Source of the DNA: JALHUB01 sp050010555
Lineage (GTDB): Bacteria > Chloroflexota > Dehalococcoidia > DSTF01 > JALHUB01
Direction of reading: 5' to 3'
DNA length: 64,000 nucleotides
Assembly: GCA_050010555.1 (NCBI GenBank)
Contig: JBEKKV010000005.1
Location: 11,473-75,472, forward strand
In this document: piece after piece, positions 43,846-54,217 of the stretch
Layout of the letters: every line of letters begins with the position of its first letter
How positions within the stretch are numbered: position 1 is the first letter of the stretch
Notes under the pieces: generated by a model
Told to the model about the DNA's origin: nothing
Seen by the model: the letters and a program-made list of their open reading frames with translations, nothing else
The model's database searches: none
Made by a program: the position numbers and the translations under genes

Positions 43846-44637
43846 ATGACGCAGCGGAACCCGCGCGCCGAGCGCCCCCTGTCGTTCGAAGGCAGAGGCC
43901 AGCCCGGTCGTAGCTTCAGAGATGACGCGCCACCGCGCCAGACCGCGAACAGCGGCAGGCAGGTCCGCGTTCTCGTCGCTGATCCGACGGACCTGGCGCG
44001 ACAGGGCCTGCGCGGGCTGCTCGCCGTTCGCGAGGACCTGGACGTGGTGGCGTCCTGCCGAACCATCGACGACGCGGTGTCGGAGTGCGCCAAGCAGTCG
44101 CCGGACGTGGCGCTCATCGGCTACGGCTTCTCGGAGCCGCAGCGGCTGGAGGCAGTGCGACAGATCGTTAGGAGCCGCGCCTCGATGCCCGTCCTCGTCG
44201 TTACCGATCATCCCGATCTGGACGTGTTCCTCGCCTGCGTGAAGGCCGGGGCACGGGGCTATCTGGGCGCGGACGTGCACGCCTGGGGGCTTATCGACGC
44301 CGTGTTGACGCTGGCCTTCGGGGGCTGCGCCGTCGAGCCGGTCATTCTGCGCGACCTCTTCGCCTACCTGGCCGGCGTCGCGAGTTCGATGACTCGCGGG
44401 ATCGCATCCGGCAGAGATTCAGCGCTGGCGAAGCTATCGCCGCGGGAGCGCGAGGTCTTGCGACTGATGGCGCAGGGGAAGGGCAACAAGGAGATCGCCT
44501 CGCTGCTGGGAATAAGCGCCGGCACGACGAAGACCCACCTTCGTCACATATTCAAGAAGCTGCGGGTCTCGGACCGGACCGGCGCCGTGTTGACCGCGCT
44601 CGAGATCGACCCGGCCAAGCTTCTGCCGGCCGCCTGA
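43846..44637 (+). CDS. NarL/LuxR-type response regulator without phospho-acceptor Asp (copy 2)
   Basis: 263 residues, paralogue of the preceding gene with a 38-residue disordered N-terminal extension. The receiver again has Gly92 where Asp is expected (DVALIGYGFSEP), a motif identical in both copies. HTH: LSPREREVLRLMAQGKGNKEIASLLGI, described in parts. Shared C-terminus TGAVLTALEIDP. The two likely arose by local duplication after loss of the Asp. The start is not well defined. Confidence 0.85.
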   Translation: MTQRNPRAERPLSFEGRGQPGRSFRDDAPPRQTANSGRQVRVLVADPTDLARQGLRGLLAVREDLDVVASCRTIDDAVSECAKQSPDVALIGYGFSEPQRLEAVRQIVRSRASMPVLVVTDHPDLDVFLACVKAGARGYLGADVHAWGLIDAVLTLAFGGCAVEPVILRDLFAYLAGVASSMTRGIASGRDSALAKLSPREREVLRLMAQGKGNKEIASLLGISAGTTKTHLRHIFKKLRVSDRTGAVLTALEIDPAKLLPAA

Positions 44638-44700
44638 GCCGCGTCGTTGGAGCATCTATCGTATGGCAGATTCTGATTCCGCCAAATTGTCCGAAGAATA

Positions 44701-45543
44701 TTGTGGGAGCAATCGTCGCCTGACGTTGCGGCGATCTGTCTTTATCAGTCCCTAGAGGGGAGTCGCACTACGGACCAGGTGAAACACGCCACGAACTCCG
44801 TGTACAAGAGCTACTTCCATGCCCTCTATCTAAGCCGGCTGGCGTTCTTTGGGTTCTGGATCTGCTTCGGCTACTTCGTCATGTGGTCGATACCCTGGTT
44901 CGGCATTGGCTTGTCCAGGGAAGATTACACACCCCAGTACATCATGACGATGTCATTCGCCGCCGGCAGCATGGCGCTAGGCCTGCTGTACATGACCCTG
45001 CGGACCATGGCGCGTCACAAGCGGGAGGCGCTGGTCGCCTGGAATTCGCTCTACGATGAGTCGACGGGCACACACACGCGAAGCCACCTCTACGACCGCC
45101 TGTCCCTCGAGTGCGAGAGGTCGGAGCGCCACGGCTCATCGTTCGCCTTGATCCTCTTGAAGCTCAGACCGCCGGACCCGGGTCGAGGCCGCCACGGCGC
45201 CATCAAGACCACGAAGTTCCTCCGCCGCGCCGCCGACCTGGTGCAAAGCCTCACGCGGCCCAGCGACCTCGTCGCCCTGGTAAGCAATAGCGAGTTCGCC
45301 GTCCTTGCCTGCGGCGTCGACGCCGAGGGTGTGGCAGTGTTGACGCGACGCCTTCGCGCCTCGCTGGCCGTCGGTCTGCCCGGTCTCGCCAGGGACTGCG
45401 GCGACAGCGCTGAGCCGCTCGTAGAGCTCGGCGTCGCGATGTATGGCCGGGACGGCACCACACCCGAAACGCTCGTCGACGCGGCGCGCGCGGCGGCGCA
45501 AGACCGCGGAACGCTCCCTCTCTCCGACAGTCGCGTCGCCTGA
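44701..45543 (+). CDS. Membrane protein with degenerate GGDEF domain
   Basis: 280 residues from TTG 44701 (GTG 44779 is an alternative). Two membrane helices at about 46-70 and 81-101, then a GGDEF-like domain at about 115-270: YDESTGTHTRSHLYDRL, the signature loop reading SNSEF (195-199) instead of GGDEF, and ELGVAMYGRDGTTPETLVDAA. Loss of the two Gly and the first Asp argues against diguanylate cyclase activity; it may bind nucleotide or another protein. Placed directly after the two receiver-variant regulators. Confidence 0.65.
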   Translation: MWEQSSPDVAAICLYQSLEGSRTTDQVKHATNSVYKSYFHALYLSRLAFFGFWICFGYFVMWSIPWFGIGLSREDYTPQYIMTMSFAAGSMALGLLYMTLRTMARHKREALVAWNSLYDESTGTHTRSHLYDRLSLECERSERHGSSFALILLKLRPPDPGRGRHGAIKTTKFLRRAADLVQSLTRPSDLVALVSNSEFAVLACGVDAEGVAVLTRRLRASLAVGLPGLARDCGDSAEPLVELGVAMYGRDGTTPETLVDAARAAAQDRGTLPLSDSRVA

Positions 45544-45546
45544 AAC

Positions 45547-46551
45547 CTACCGCAACACCACGTAAAGGATGAACGCCAGGTAGAAAACGCCTGCCCGCGC
45601 CAGCGTGCCGGGTCCCAGGTGGCCGCGTCGCGTTATCGACAGGAAGACAAGCGCCGTCGACAGGAGCGCGATCACCGCCGAGACCAGCGCCGGCTGCGTC
45701 AGCTCCCACGGCGTGAAGATGAGTCCCACGGAGACAGGAATGCAACTCTGGAAGACCATGGCGCCGCTGATGTTGCCCATCGCCAGCGTGTCCTTGCGCT
45801 GTCGCACCCAGAGGACGCTGTTGAACTTCTCCGGCAGCTCCGTCGCCAGGGGCGAGAGGATGAGCGCGAGGATGAGGGCCGGGACGTCGAGGTGAGTCGC
45901 CACGGTGCCGATGGCCGACACGAACAGCCGCGCGCCGCCGATCATCACCGCCAGCGCGCCGAAGAACTGGAGCACGCTCAGGAGCAGCGAGGCTTTCTCC
46001 GTCGGATAGCGGACGGCCCGCTCCAGGTAGAGACGCTCCGGGATCTCGACGGTCGCACCGCCGCGGGTCACGGTCCGGTAGACGTAGAAGGCGTAGAAGA
46101 GGAGCAGCAGGACGGCGAACCCGACCTTCAGGCCGTGGTTTGGCAGGAAGCTCGAAAGCACAACCAGAGCGTAGACGACGATGAAGTAGCCCATGTCGCG
46201 ACGAAGGATGTTGGAGTTGACCCGCATCTCTCGCGGACGGCGGCCGCTGCGCGCGAACGATAGGACGGCGGCGCCGGTGACGAAGAAGGCTGCCGTTGAC
46301 AGCATGAACGGCGCGCCGAGGATGGCGCCGATACCGATGTCGTCGGCGGTCGCGCCGGTACTGAAGAGGATGGCGATAAGCGGGATGAGCGTCTCCGGCA
46401 TGGCCGTGCCGACGGCCGCCAGCACGCTGCCGACGGCGCCCTCGTTCAGGCGCAGGTGAAGACCGATCCACTCGACGGCGTTGATGAACAGCTCGGCAGC
46501 GACGAGGATGGCGGCAAAGCTGAAGAGGAGAAAGACAAGCGCTATCGCCAT
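45547..46551 (-). CDS. Sodium/calcium exchanger family protein (CaCA)
   Basis: 334 residues with about ten membrane helices. The two alpha repeats are recognisable: AVGTAMPETLIPL near 46-58 and SPLATELPEKFNSV near 235-248, the ion-binding glutamates being in the PE pairs. Cation antiporter of unknown ion preference. Convergent with the GGDEF-like gene (3 bases apart). Confidence 0.82.
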   Translation of the reverse strand: MAIALVFLLFSFAAILVAAELFINAVEWIGLHLRLNEGAVGSVLAAVGTAMPETLIPLIAILFSTGATADDIGIGAILGAPFMLSTAAFFVTGAAVLSFARSGRRPREMRVNSNILRRDMGYFIVVYALVVLSSFLPNHGLKVGFAVLLLLFYAFYVYRTVTRGGATVEIPERLYLERAVRYPTEKASLLLSVLQFFGALAVMIGGARLFVSAIGTVATHLDVPALILALILSPLATELPEKFNSVLWVRQRKDTLAMGNISGAMVFQSCIPVSVGLIFTPWELTQPALVSAVIALLSTALVFLSITRRGHLGPGTLARAGVFYLAFILYVVLR

Positions 46552-46648
46552 TCGCTTCCTCGTCGCGCGACCGGCTGAAGTAGCATCCTGCTCACCCGTC
46601 GGAGTATAGCACCAGGGACATCCTCGTCGAAAAGGCTGCGAGCGCAGA

Positions 46649-46678
46649 TTGACTGTCCTTCGCTTCTCTCAATACACT
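46649..46678 (+). promoter_or_regulatory. Promoter of the methylmalonyl-CoA operon
   Basis: TTGACT at 46649-46654, 18-base spacer, TACACT at 46673-46678; the first gene starts 27 bases downstream. Confidence 0.55.
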
Positions 46679-46704
46679 GAAGTTACCAGGCCCGGGAGAG
46701 GACC

Positions 46705-48359
<1,655 letters not shown>

Positions 48360-48360
<1 letters not shown>

Positions 48361-48761
48361 TGATCAAGGGAATCGCGCACGTCGGGATCGCCGTCCGCAC
48401 CCTGGAAAAGGGCATCGCGTTCTATCGCGACGTCCTGGGCCTGCCGCTGGTCAAAGTCGAAGAGCTGGCGGCGGAGAAGGCCCGCGCGGCGCTCTTTCAG
48501 CTTGGCGACACGCAGATCGAGCTGCTGGAACCGCTGTCGCCGGAGACGGCGCTGGCCCGCTTCATCGAGCAGCGCGGCGAGGGGCTGCACCACGTCGCGC
48601 TGGAGACGGACGACGCCGCGGCCGAGATGTCGCTGGTGCGGGAGCGCGGCGTCGAGCTTCGGGCCGACGCCCCGACGCGCGGGCTGAGCGGCATGGTCTT
48701 CTTCCTGCCGCCGCGTCAGATGCACGGCGCGCTGGTCGAGATTGAGGAGCCGCGGGAATGA
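48360..48761 (+). CDS. mce: Methylmalonyl-CoA epimerase
   Basis: 133 residues, VOC fold. Metal ligands visible: His in IAHVGIAV, Gln in TQIELLEP, His in LHHVALE and Glu in LVEIEEP. Converts (S)- to (R)-methylmalonyl-CoA for the mutase. TGATG overlap with the mutase gene and ATGA overlap with the next. Confidence 0.93.
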
Positions 48762-49084
48762 CAGGCGAAGCGCATCTGGAGCGAATCGTCCTCAGCGTCG
48801 CGGAGCCGGCGGAAGCAGTTGCGACCTGGCAACGAACGCTGGCACTGCCGGCGGAAGGCGACGCCGTGCGGGCCGGGAGCACGCTGCTGGAGATGCGACG
48901 CGTCGACGCCGGAGAGCGCGAGGGGCTGGCGTCGCTGGTCATCGAGGTCGACGGCCTGGAAGCGACGTTGCGCCGTCTGCGGTCGAACGGGTTCGCGGTT
49001 GCGACGTCTCCTTCCGTTAGGCTCGACCCGGCGTGGACCTGCGGCGTCGAAATTACGCTCGTCCAGCGCAGCGGCGAGAGGTAG
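48758..49084 (+). CDS. VOC-fold protein without the metal ligands
   Basis: 108 residues. It aligns with half-repeats of the epimerase (LERIVLSVAEP, LLEMRRVDAGE, LASLVIEVDG, VEITLVQ), but the ligand His residues are replaced by Arg and Ser. Probably a duplicated epimerase that lost the metal site and now has a structural or binding role. Overlaps mce by four bases and is 3 bases from the B12 subunit gene. Confidence 0.65.
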   Translation: MTGEAHLERIVLSVAEPAEAVATWQRTLALPAEGDAVRAGSTLLEMRRVDAGEREGLASLVIEVDGLEATLRRLRSNGFAVATSPSVRLDPAWTCGVEITLVQRSGER

Positions 49085-49087
49085 GGC

Positions 49088-49495
49088 ATGAGAGAAGAGA
49101 AGATACGCGTCCTCATCGCCAAGCCGGGCCTCGACGGCCACGACCGCGGCGCCAAGGTGGTCGCGCGGGCCCTCCGGGACGCCGGCATGGAGGTCATCTA
49201 CACCGGCATCCGCCAAACGCCGGAGATGATTGCGGAGGCCGCGCTGCAGGAAGACGTCCACGTCGTCGGGCTGTCGGCGCTGTCCGGCGCGCACATCGAG
49301 CTGTTCCCCCGCGTCGTTGCGGAGCTGCGGGCGCGCGGCGTCGACGACGTGCTGCTAATAGCGGGCGGCATCATCCCAACCGAAGATGTGCCGGCGCTCA
49401 AGGCGCTGGGCTTCGGCGCAATCTTCCCGCCCGGCGCCGACACTCGCGACATCATTCGCTTCGTCCAGGAGAACGCCTTTGCCCGCCGGGCCTAG
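49088..49495 (+). CDS. Methylmalonyl-CoA mutase, B12-binding subunit
   Basis: 135 residues. Base-off/His-on cobalamin motif DGHDRGAK (DxHxxG) near residues 18-25, then GLSALSG and a GG loop near 97. Forms the holoenzyme with the large subunit. Small stand-alone B12 subunits are typical of archaea and several bacterial phyla including Chloroflexota. Confidence 0.94.
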   Translation: MREEKIRVLIAKPGLDGHDRGAKVVARALRDAGMEVIYTGIRQTPEMIAEAALQEDVHVVGLSALSGAHIELFPRVVAELRARGVDDVLLIAGGIIPTEDVPALKALGFGAIFPPGADTRDIIRFVQENAFARRA

Positions 49496-50441
49496 CGCGG
49501 AAGGCGGCGTAGAGGAGATAGTGCGACGCCTTCTCGCCGGCGACCGGCGGGCGCTGGCGCGGGTCATCTCCTGGATAGAGGACTGCGCCGACGAGGGCGC
49601 GCAGGCGTCCTGTCTGCTTTACGGACACGGCGGCCGGGCGCACACCGTCGGCGTGACCGGCGCGCCGGGCTCCGGCAAGAGCACGCTCGTTTGCGCGATG
49701 ACGCAGGAGCTGCGACGGCGCGGCCGGACCGTGGGCATCGTCGCCGTCGACCCCTCGAGCGCTTTCACCCACGGCGCCCTTCTCGGCGACCGCATCCGGA
49801 TGCAGGAGCTGACAGCTGACGAGGGCGTTTTCCTGCGCAGCATGGCCTCGCGCGGACAGCTCGGCGGGCTCGCGCCGAAGACGGCGGAGGTGATGGCGGC
49901 GCTCGATGCGGCGGGGAAGGACGTCGTCATCGTCGAGACGCTTGGCGCCGGCCAGGACGAGGTCGACGTCGCCGGCGCGGCCCAAACGACCATCGTCCTG
50001 AACGTGCCGGGCAGCGGCGACGACGTGCAGGCGATGAAGGCCGGGCTCCTCGAAGCGGCGGACATCCTCGTCGTGAACAAGGCCGACACGCCGAACGCAA
50101 GCCGCGTTGCCGAGCAGTTGCACGCGGCGCTGTGCCTGTCGCCGGTCCAGTGCGACGTGCCGGTGCTGCTGACGGTGGCCACGACCGGCGAGGGCGTAAG
50201 CGCGCTCGTCGACGCCGTCGAAGCGCACGGGCGGCTGCTCGCGGAATCCGGCGCTCTGGAGCGCCAGCGAGTCGACCAGGCGCGCCGGCAAGTGACGGCG
50301 GCGTTACGCGACCTCCTCTTCGACTCCGCCCTCTCCGACGAATCGGCCCGTGCCCGGCTGGACGAGGCCGTCCGCGCCGTCGCCGCCCGCGAGCTCGACC
50401 CGCGGAGCGCCGCCCGCAAGCTCGCCTACGAGCAACCCTAG
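49479..50441 (+). CDS. meaB: MeaB/ArgK-type GTPase, mutase chaperone
   Basis: 320 residues from a TTG at 49479, with AGGAGA 6 bases upstream, overlapping the B12 subunit gene by 17 bases. P-loop GAPGSGKST, VDPSS switch, ETLGAGQDE and NKAD (G4). It protects and reloads the B12 cofactor of the mutase. Where most homologues have ETVGVGQ this one reads ETLGAGQ. Last gene of the operon. Confidence 0.9.
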   Translation: MPAGPSAEGGVEEIVRRLLAGDRRALARVISWIEDCADEGAQASCLLYGHGGRAHTVGVTGAPGSGKSTLVCAMTQELRRRGRTVGIVAVDPSSAFTHGALLGDRIRMQELTADEGVFLRSMASRGQLGGLAPKTAEVMAALDAAGKDVVIVETLGAGQDEVDVAGAAQTTIVLNVPGSGDDVQAMKAGLLEAADILVVNKADTPNASRVAEQLHAALCLSPVQCDVPVLLTVATTGEGVSALVDAVEAHGRLLAESGALERQRVDQARRQVTAALRDLLFDSALSDESARARLDEAVRAVAARELDPRSAARKLAYEQP

Positions 50442-50574
50442 GCCCGCCGCCTCCCGCGCACCAGCGACACCCCGACGCCGAACGGTTGTTATCCAGATGT
50501 CGACGCGATACGATACCGGAACCGGGGGAGCAGCGACACAACCGCCATTTGAGAATTGCCATTAGGGAGGTAAG

Positions 50575-50805
50575 TTGGACTTGACGGTACCTTCGGCACA
50601 GAGATTCAAACGATCTGCTTTAAGATTGGCGCTTACTGCGGGCATAAGCCTGCCGGCGCTGATGATTTATCATGTGGTTATTGGTGGAGCCAGTCCCCGG
50701 GACGTGATTTTTGTTTGGGCGGTATTCTTCGGAGGGAGTTTCATCGTGGGGTCAGGCTTCTTCCTTGCGTGGCGGATGTGGGCGCAACAGCGCAACCGCT
50801 CGTGA
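50575..50805 (+). CDS. Small two-helix membrane protein, paralogue of the 52077 gene
   Basis: 76 residues from a TTG with GGGAGG upstream. Two membrane helices (about 17-36 and 44-66). The sequence QRFKRSALRL and LPALMIYHV-IGGA is shared with the protein at 52077, and so is the surrounding DNA. No family recognised. Confidence 0.55.
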   Translation: MDLTVPSAQRFKRSALRLALTAGISLPALMIYHVVIGGASPRDVIFVWAVFFGGSFIVGSGFFLAWRMWAQQRNRS

Positions 50806-50860
50806 CAGCAACAACCTTGGCATCCTCCTACCCACTCCTCGTCCCGCGAGCGCCATCTGC

Positions 50861-50905
50861 CCCTTACATTTCGCCGCTCGCCGTGCTCTAATAGACGCAT
50901 GACCA
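50861..50905 (+). repeat. Direct repeat A, copy 1
   Basis: A 45-base segment ending ATGACCA, repeated with only a few mismatches at 52666-52710. It follows the small membrane protein gene, as copy 2 follows its paralogue, so gene and flank were duplicated together. Confidence 0.8.
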
Positions 50906-51004
50906 TCCAGACCAGCCGGAGGCCACATGAGGTATCTGAATGGCCTTCACCCTGATCACACGATAGACATTAGGCCTGAGCACTCTTGAGGTTCGGACAT
51001 TATC

Positions 51005-51274
51005 ATGGACCTGTTGTTTGACAGGGTTTTCCTGATCATGGTCTTGCTTGCCATGGTGAATCTGTTGTCGACCGGCTTCGCTGCCCTTTGGATATACAGC
51101 TGGATCAATGGATCCCAAATGGGGCATTCGGCAGCGGTCATACTCACTGCCCTTGCGATCATTCCTCTCATGTGGGGCGGGTGCCTGCTGTTCGACGTGC
51201 TTTGGGTCGCCTGGTGGTTCGTAAAAAGAGCATGGTCGCTTTCGAATAGGCTTCGGCACGGAGCGGCGGCATAG
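51005..51274 (+). CDS. Small hypothetical membrane protein
   Basis: 89 residues, two long hydrophobic segments (about 7-31 and 42-73) and a basic C-terminus. No recognisable family and no paired neighbour in the duplicated block. No clear ribosome-binding site, so moderate support. Confidence 0.5.
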   Translation: MDLLFDRVFLIMVLLAMVNLLSTGFAALWIYSWINGSQMGHSAAVILTALAIIPLMWGGCLLFDVLWVAWWFVKRAWSLSNRLRHGAAA

Positions 51275-51308
51275 ACCCTGCTCTTCAAGGAAATGACAAC
51301 CAACTCAC

Positions 51309-51360
51309 CAAGCACGTCATCTCGGGCGGTGGTACAATAGCGTGCAGATCGCTTGCGGAC
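51309..51360 (+). repeat. Direct repeat B, copy 1 (promoter-bearing)
   Basis: A perfect 52-base repeat of 52033-52084 that carries TACAAT (51333-51338). It lies directly before the lipoprotein gene at 51376 and probably supplies its promoter. Confidence 0.85.
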
Positions 51361-51375
51361 CAAGGACCACTCCCC

Positions 51376-51996
51376 ATGCTTCAGGTGATCAGGGCGATTA
51401 TTCTGATTTCCGCTCTCGCCATGGCAGCCAGTTGCGGTTCCCGCGGTCAGGCAAACGCGCCGAATTGGTCCAGTCTGATTGCCGCGTCCGGCAAGTCTGG
51501 CCTCGCTGCGGCCGGACCTAGCGCCACGCGGGTGACCAGCGTGGAAGATATGGAGCGAGTGGGCAGCTTCCGATTTGTCTTCCCCTCCTACCTCCCTCCC
51601 GGTATGGGCGAGGTGCAGCTTGACGCGTCTGCCGACACGGGGGGGTTATCGGGGGGACCCTTGCGTTGGGAGCAGGTCGCGATCACACCCCCTCCAAGGA
51701 ACGATTCTCCGATTATAAGCATCAGGGAGGAGGATCTCACCACGTGCAGTTCTCCGCCCTGTTTTGACGGCCGAGAGATCTATCTTAACGCGTCAAACGA
51801 AACGATCGACAATACTAAGATTCATTGTGATACGGACTCATTCTTGTCCCAGTTGGAATGCTATTGGAAGACGGAGGACAAATGGTTCCATGTCACGTTC
51901 ACGTGGGGCGGAAACGAGCCAACCCCCACCGCTGATGCTCGGGAGCAGGCGATGAAGGTTGTGGAATCGATGATATCGGCACCTACTCATCCTTGA
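51376..51996 (+). CDS. Hypothetical lipoprotein
   Basis: 206 residues. Signal peptide with lipobox AMAASC near residue 20. The mature part holds a segment VGSFRFVFPSYLPPGM of the kind found in DUF4367-like extracytoplasmic domains, and two Cys-containing loops. No clear function. Confidence 0.6.
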   Translation: MLQVIRAIILISALAMAASCGSRGQANAPNWSSLIAASGKSGLAAAGPSATRVTSVEDMERVGSFRFVFPSYLPPGMGEVQLDASADTGGLSGGPLRWEQVAITPPPRNDSPIISIREEDLTTCSSPPCFDGREIYLNASNETIDNTKIHCDTDSFLSQLECYWKTEDKWFHVTFTWGGNEPTPTADAREQAMKVVESMISAPTHP

Positions 51997-52032
51997 CCCC
52001 TGACCGATCGGACTGCCAGAGGGCGAACCGGT

Positions 52033-52084
52033 CAAGCACGTCATCTCGGGCGGTGGTACAATAGCGTGCAGATCGCTTGCGGAC
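52033..52084 (+). repeat. Direct repeat B, copy 2
   Basis: Identical over 52 bases to 51309-51360, with TACAAT at 52057-52062, just before the membrane protein gene at 52077. The 3' end of the repeat overlaps the proposed start codon. Confidence 0.85.
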
Positions 52085-52562
52085 TAAGGATCGCGTCATT
52101 TCGCCTGGACAGAGATTCAAACGAATTATCCTAGCATGGGGGCTTGTCGCTGGCCTAAGCCTCCCCGCCCTGATGATTTATCATGTGGGTATTGGTGGGG
52201 CCAACCCCTGGCACGTGATCATTGCCTGGGCAATCTTTTTCGGATGGGGCCTTATCGCGGGGTCAGGCTTCTTCGTATGGTGGATGCGAACACAGCGGCG
52301 CAACCCTCATGACGGCAGAAACCCTGGCGTCCCGCGAACGAGTTTAGGAGTTCACGCTGAGACCGTCCAACGCTCTCCGGAGCCCAGGCGCACAGCGATG
52401 GTGCTGGCCATGTCCCTAGTCCTCATCTTTTCGGTGTACATGCTCGTCAAGGATTCCAGCCCGCTCTGGACAGCCGTGTGGACGATCTGGTCCGTCGTGC
52501 TGACGATCGCCGTGATAGTCGGTGTCAGGATCCTCTTGCGCCCACCGGATAGGCGAAGCTAA
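52077..52562 (+). CDS. Membrane protein, longer paralogue of the 50575 gene
   Basis: 161 residues. Residues 1-75 match the short paralogue (GQRFKRI, LSLPALMIYHVGIGGANPWHVI). A polar linker and two more membrane helices (about 105-125 and 132-152) follow. The TTG start is tentative because it lies within the direct repeat. Unknown function. Confidence 0.5.
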   Translation: MRTKDRVISPGQRFKRIILAWGLVAGLSLPALMIYHVGIGGANPWHVIIAWAIFFGWGLIAGSGFFVWWMRTQRRNPHDGRNPGVPRTSLGVHAETVQRSPEPRRTAMVLAMSLVLIFSVYMLVKDSSPLWTAVWTIWSVVLTIAVIVGVRILLRPPDRRS

Positions 52563-52665
52563 CTGCAAGGCCGCTTGGGAGCAGCGCCTTGGGCGCTGCG
52601 AGCCGTGCGCGTGGCAGAGGGCCGCCAGTTGCTTATCCTCTCTCTGCTCCGCGAGTGCCACCTGG

Positions 52666-52710
52666 CCCTTACATTCCGCCGCTCGCCGTGCTCTAATAGA
52701 CACGTGACCA
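52666..52710 (+). repeat. Direct repeat A, copy 2
   Basis: Second copy of the 45-base segment at 50861-50905. The rest of the 354-base gap at 52563-52916 holds only this repeat and the promoter at 52841; no gene is evident. Confidence 0.8.
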
Positions 52711-52840
52711 CGCCGGCCAACTGTCCACCCGCCAAAACCGCCCTCTCGACGGTCAATCCACCAAAACGCGCCTCTGCAGATTCACAGAAACGCAACTTTT
52801 TCCAAACAAATACAATCATAGCCTGCGGCGGCCCCACTCT

Positions 52841-52869
52841 TTGACAGGCCGCCCGGCAGTTGCTATGAT
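52841..52869 (+). promoter_or_regulatory. Promoter of the CorC-like gene
   Basis: TTGACA at 52841-52846, a 17-base spacer and TATGAT at 52864-52869, about 50 bases before the TTG/ATG start. Confidence 0.7.
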
Positions 52870-52916
52870 CCCTTCTGCCCGGTGCCCGTTCTCCGCTGGT
52901 GTGAAGAGGCGCCGAG

Positions 52917-54215
52917 TTGATCTTTATGGTTCCATCTCTTGCCACCGGGCTTGGGGCAAGCGGCCTCAGCACTCCCCTCGTAATCGTCATCCTCGTTGTT
53001 AGCGTTGCTCTGTATGCGCTCGTAAACAGCATCGAGATCGCCGTCGTCGCCGCCGATCGCATTCGTATTCGCCACCTGGCGGAGTCGGGCGACCGCCGGG
53101 CGCAGGCCATCGAGCGCATTCGCGCCAACCGCGACCGCTTCTTCGCCGGCATCGTGCTGCTCCAGAACCTGTTCGTGGTGCTCGCTGCGGCCATGGCCAG
53201 CGTCCTCTCCGTCGAGGCGATAGGCAATCTGGGCCTGGTCTTCGGAACGCTCATCACCACCCTGCTGCTGGCGCTTCTCGGCGAGTTCACGCCGAAGGTG
53301 CTGGCCGCACAGTCGAGCGAGGGCTACGCGCTGCTGGTCGCACGGCCGGTGGAAGCGCTTGTGCGCGTGGTGAATCCGCTCACGGCGGTCTTGGCCGCGA
53401 TCCCGCGCGGCTTCCAGCGCCTGCTCTTCGGCGCCGCGCCGCGACCCACGCCGACGGTCACGGAGGCGGAGTTGCGCATGCTGATCGACATAGGCACGGT
53501 GGAGCGCGTCCTCGGCGAACAGACCGGCGAGCTGCTGGAGAACGTCTTCCAGTTCCGGGACCGCCAGGTACAGGAGATAATGGTGCCCCGGACTGAAGTC
53601 ATCTGGCTGGAGACGGACTCGACGGTCGGCGACTTCTACCGCGTCTTCGATGAGACGGGGCACTCGCGCTACCCGGTCTATCGCGAGAGCGTCGACAACG
53701 TGGTCGGCGCCGTTGCGATAAAGGACGTCTTGCGAAGCGTGGCCCGCGGGGAGCTGAAGCCCGACAGCTCCATCGACGCCTGCATGCGGCCTACCTACTT
53801 CGTGCCGGAGACGAAGCCTGTCGGCGCGCTCTTCCGCGAGATGCAGACGCGGAACCAGCACATGGCAATCGTCGTCGACGAGTACGGCGGCACGGCCGGC
53901 ATCGTAACCATCGAGCTGCTGCTGGAGGAGATGGTGGGCCCGGTAGCGGAAGAGCAAGCGGGCACGGCCAAGGAGTTTGAGCCTATCGACGAGCGTACGT
54001 CTTCGGTCGACGGCGGCATGAGCGTCTGGGACGCCAACGAGGAACTGGACCTCCAGATTCCGGAGGGCCGCTACGAGACGGTCGCCGGCTTCATCCTCGA
54101 CCGGCTGGGCCACATCCCCCTCGAAGGCGAGCAGATAGAAGAAGACGGCTTTCGAATGGTCGTCGCGGAGGTGCGCGGCCGCAAGATCGAGCGCGTGCTG
54201 GTGACAAAGAAGTAA
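52917..54215 (+). CDS. CNNM/CorC-family membrane protein with CBS domains
   Basis: 432 residues: four-helix DUF21/CNNM membrane domain (about 15-180), CBS pair (about 215-335, IMVPRTEV, GHSRYPVYRE, VVDEYGGTAGIVT) and a C-terminal CorC/HlyC domain (about 350-432). Likely magnesium efflux or ion transport. Starts at TTG 52917 or ATG 52926. Confidence 0.88.
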   Translation: MIFMVPSLATGLGASGLSTPLVIVILVVSVALYALVNSIEIAVVAADRIRIRHLAESGDRRAQAIERIRANRDRFFAGIVLLQNLFVVLAAAMASVLSVEAIGNLGLVFGTLITTLLLALLGEFTPKVLAAQSSEGYALLVARPVEALVRVVNPLTAVLAAIPRGFQRLLFGAAPRPTPTVTEAELRMLIDIGTVERVLGEQTGELLENVFQFRDRQVQEIMVPRTEVIWLETDSTVGDFYRVFDETGHSRYPVYRESVDNVVGAVAIKDVLRSVARGELKPDSSIDACMRPTYFVPETKPVGALFREMQTRNQHMAIVVDEYGGTAGIVTIELLLEEMVGPVAEEQAGTAKEFEPIDERTSSVDGGMSVWDANEELDLQIPEGRYETVAGFILDRLGHIPLEGEQIEEDGFRMVVAEVRGRKIERVLVTKK

Positions 54216-54217
54216 CG

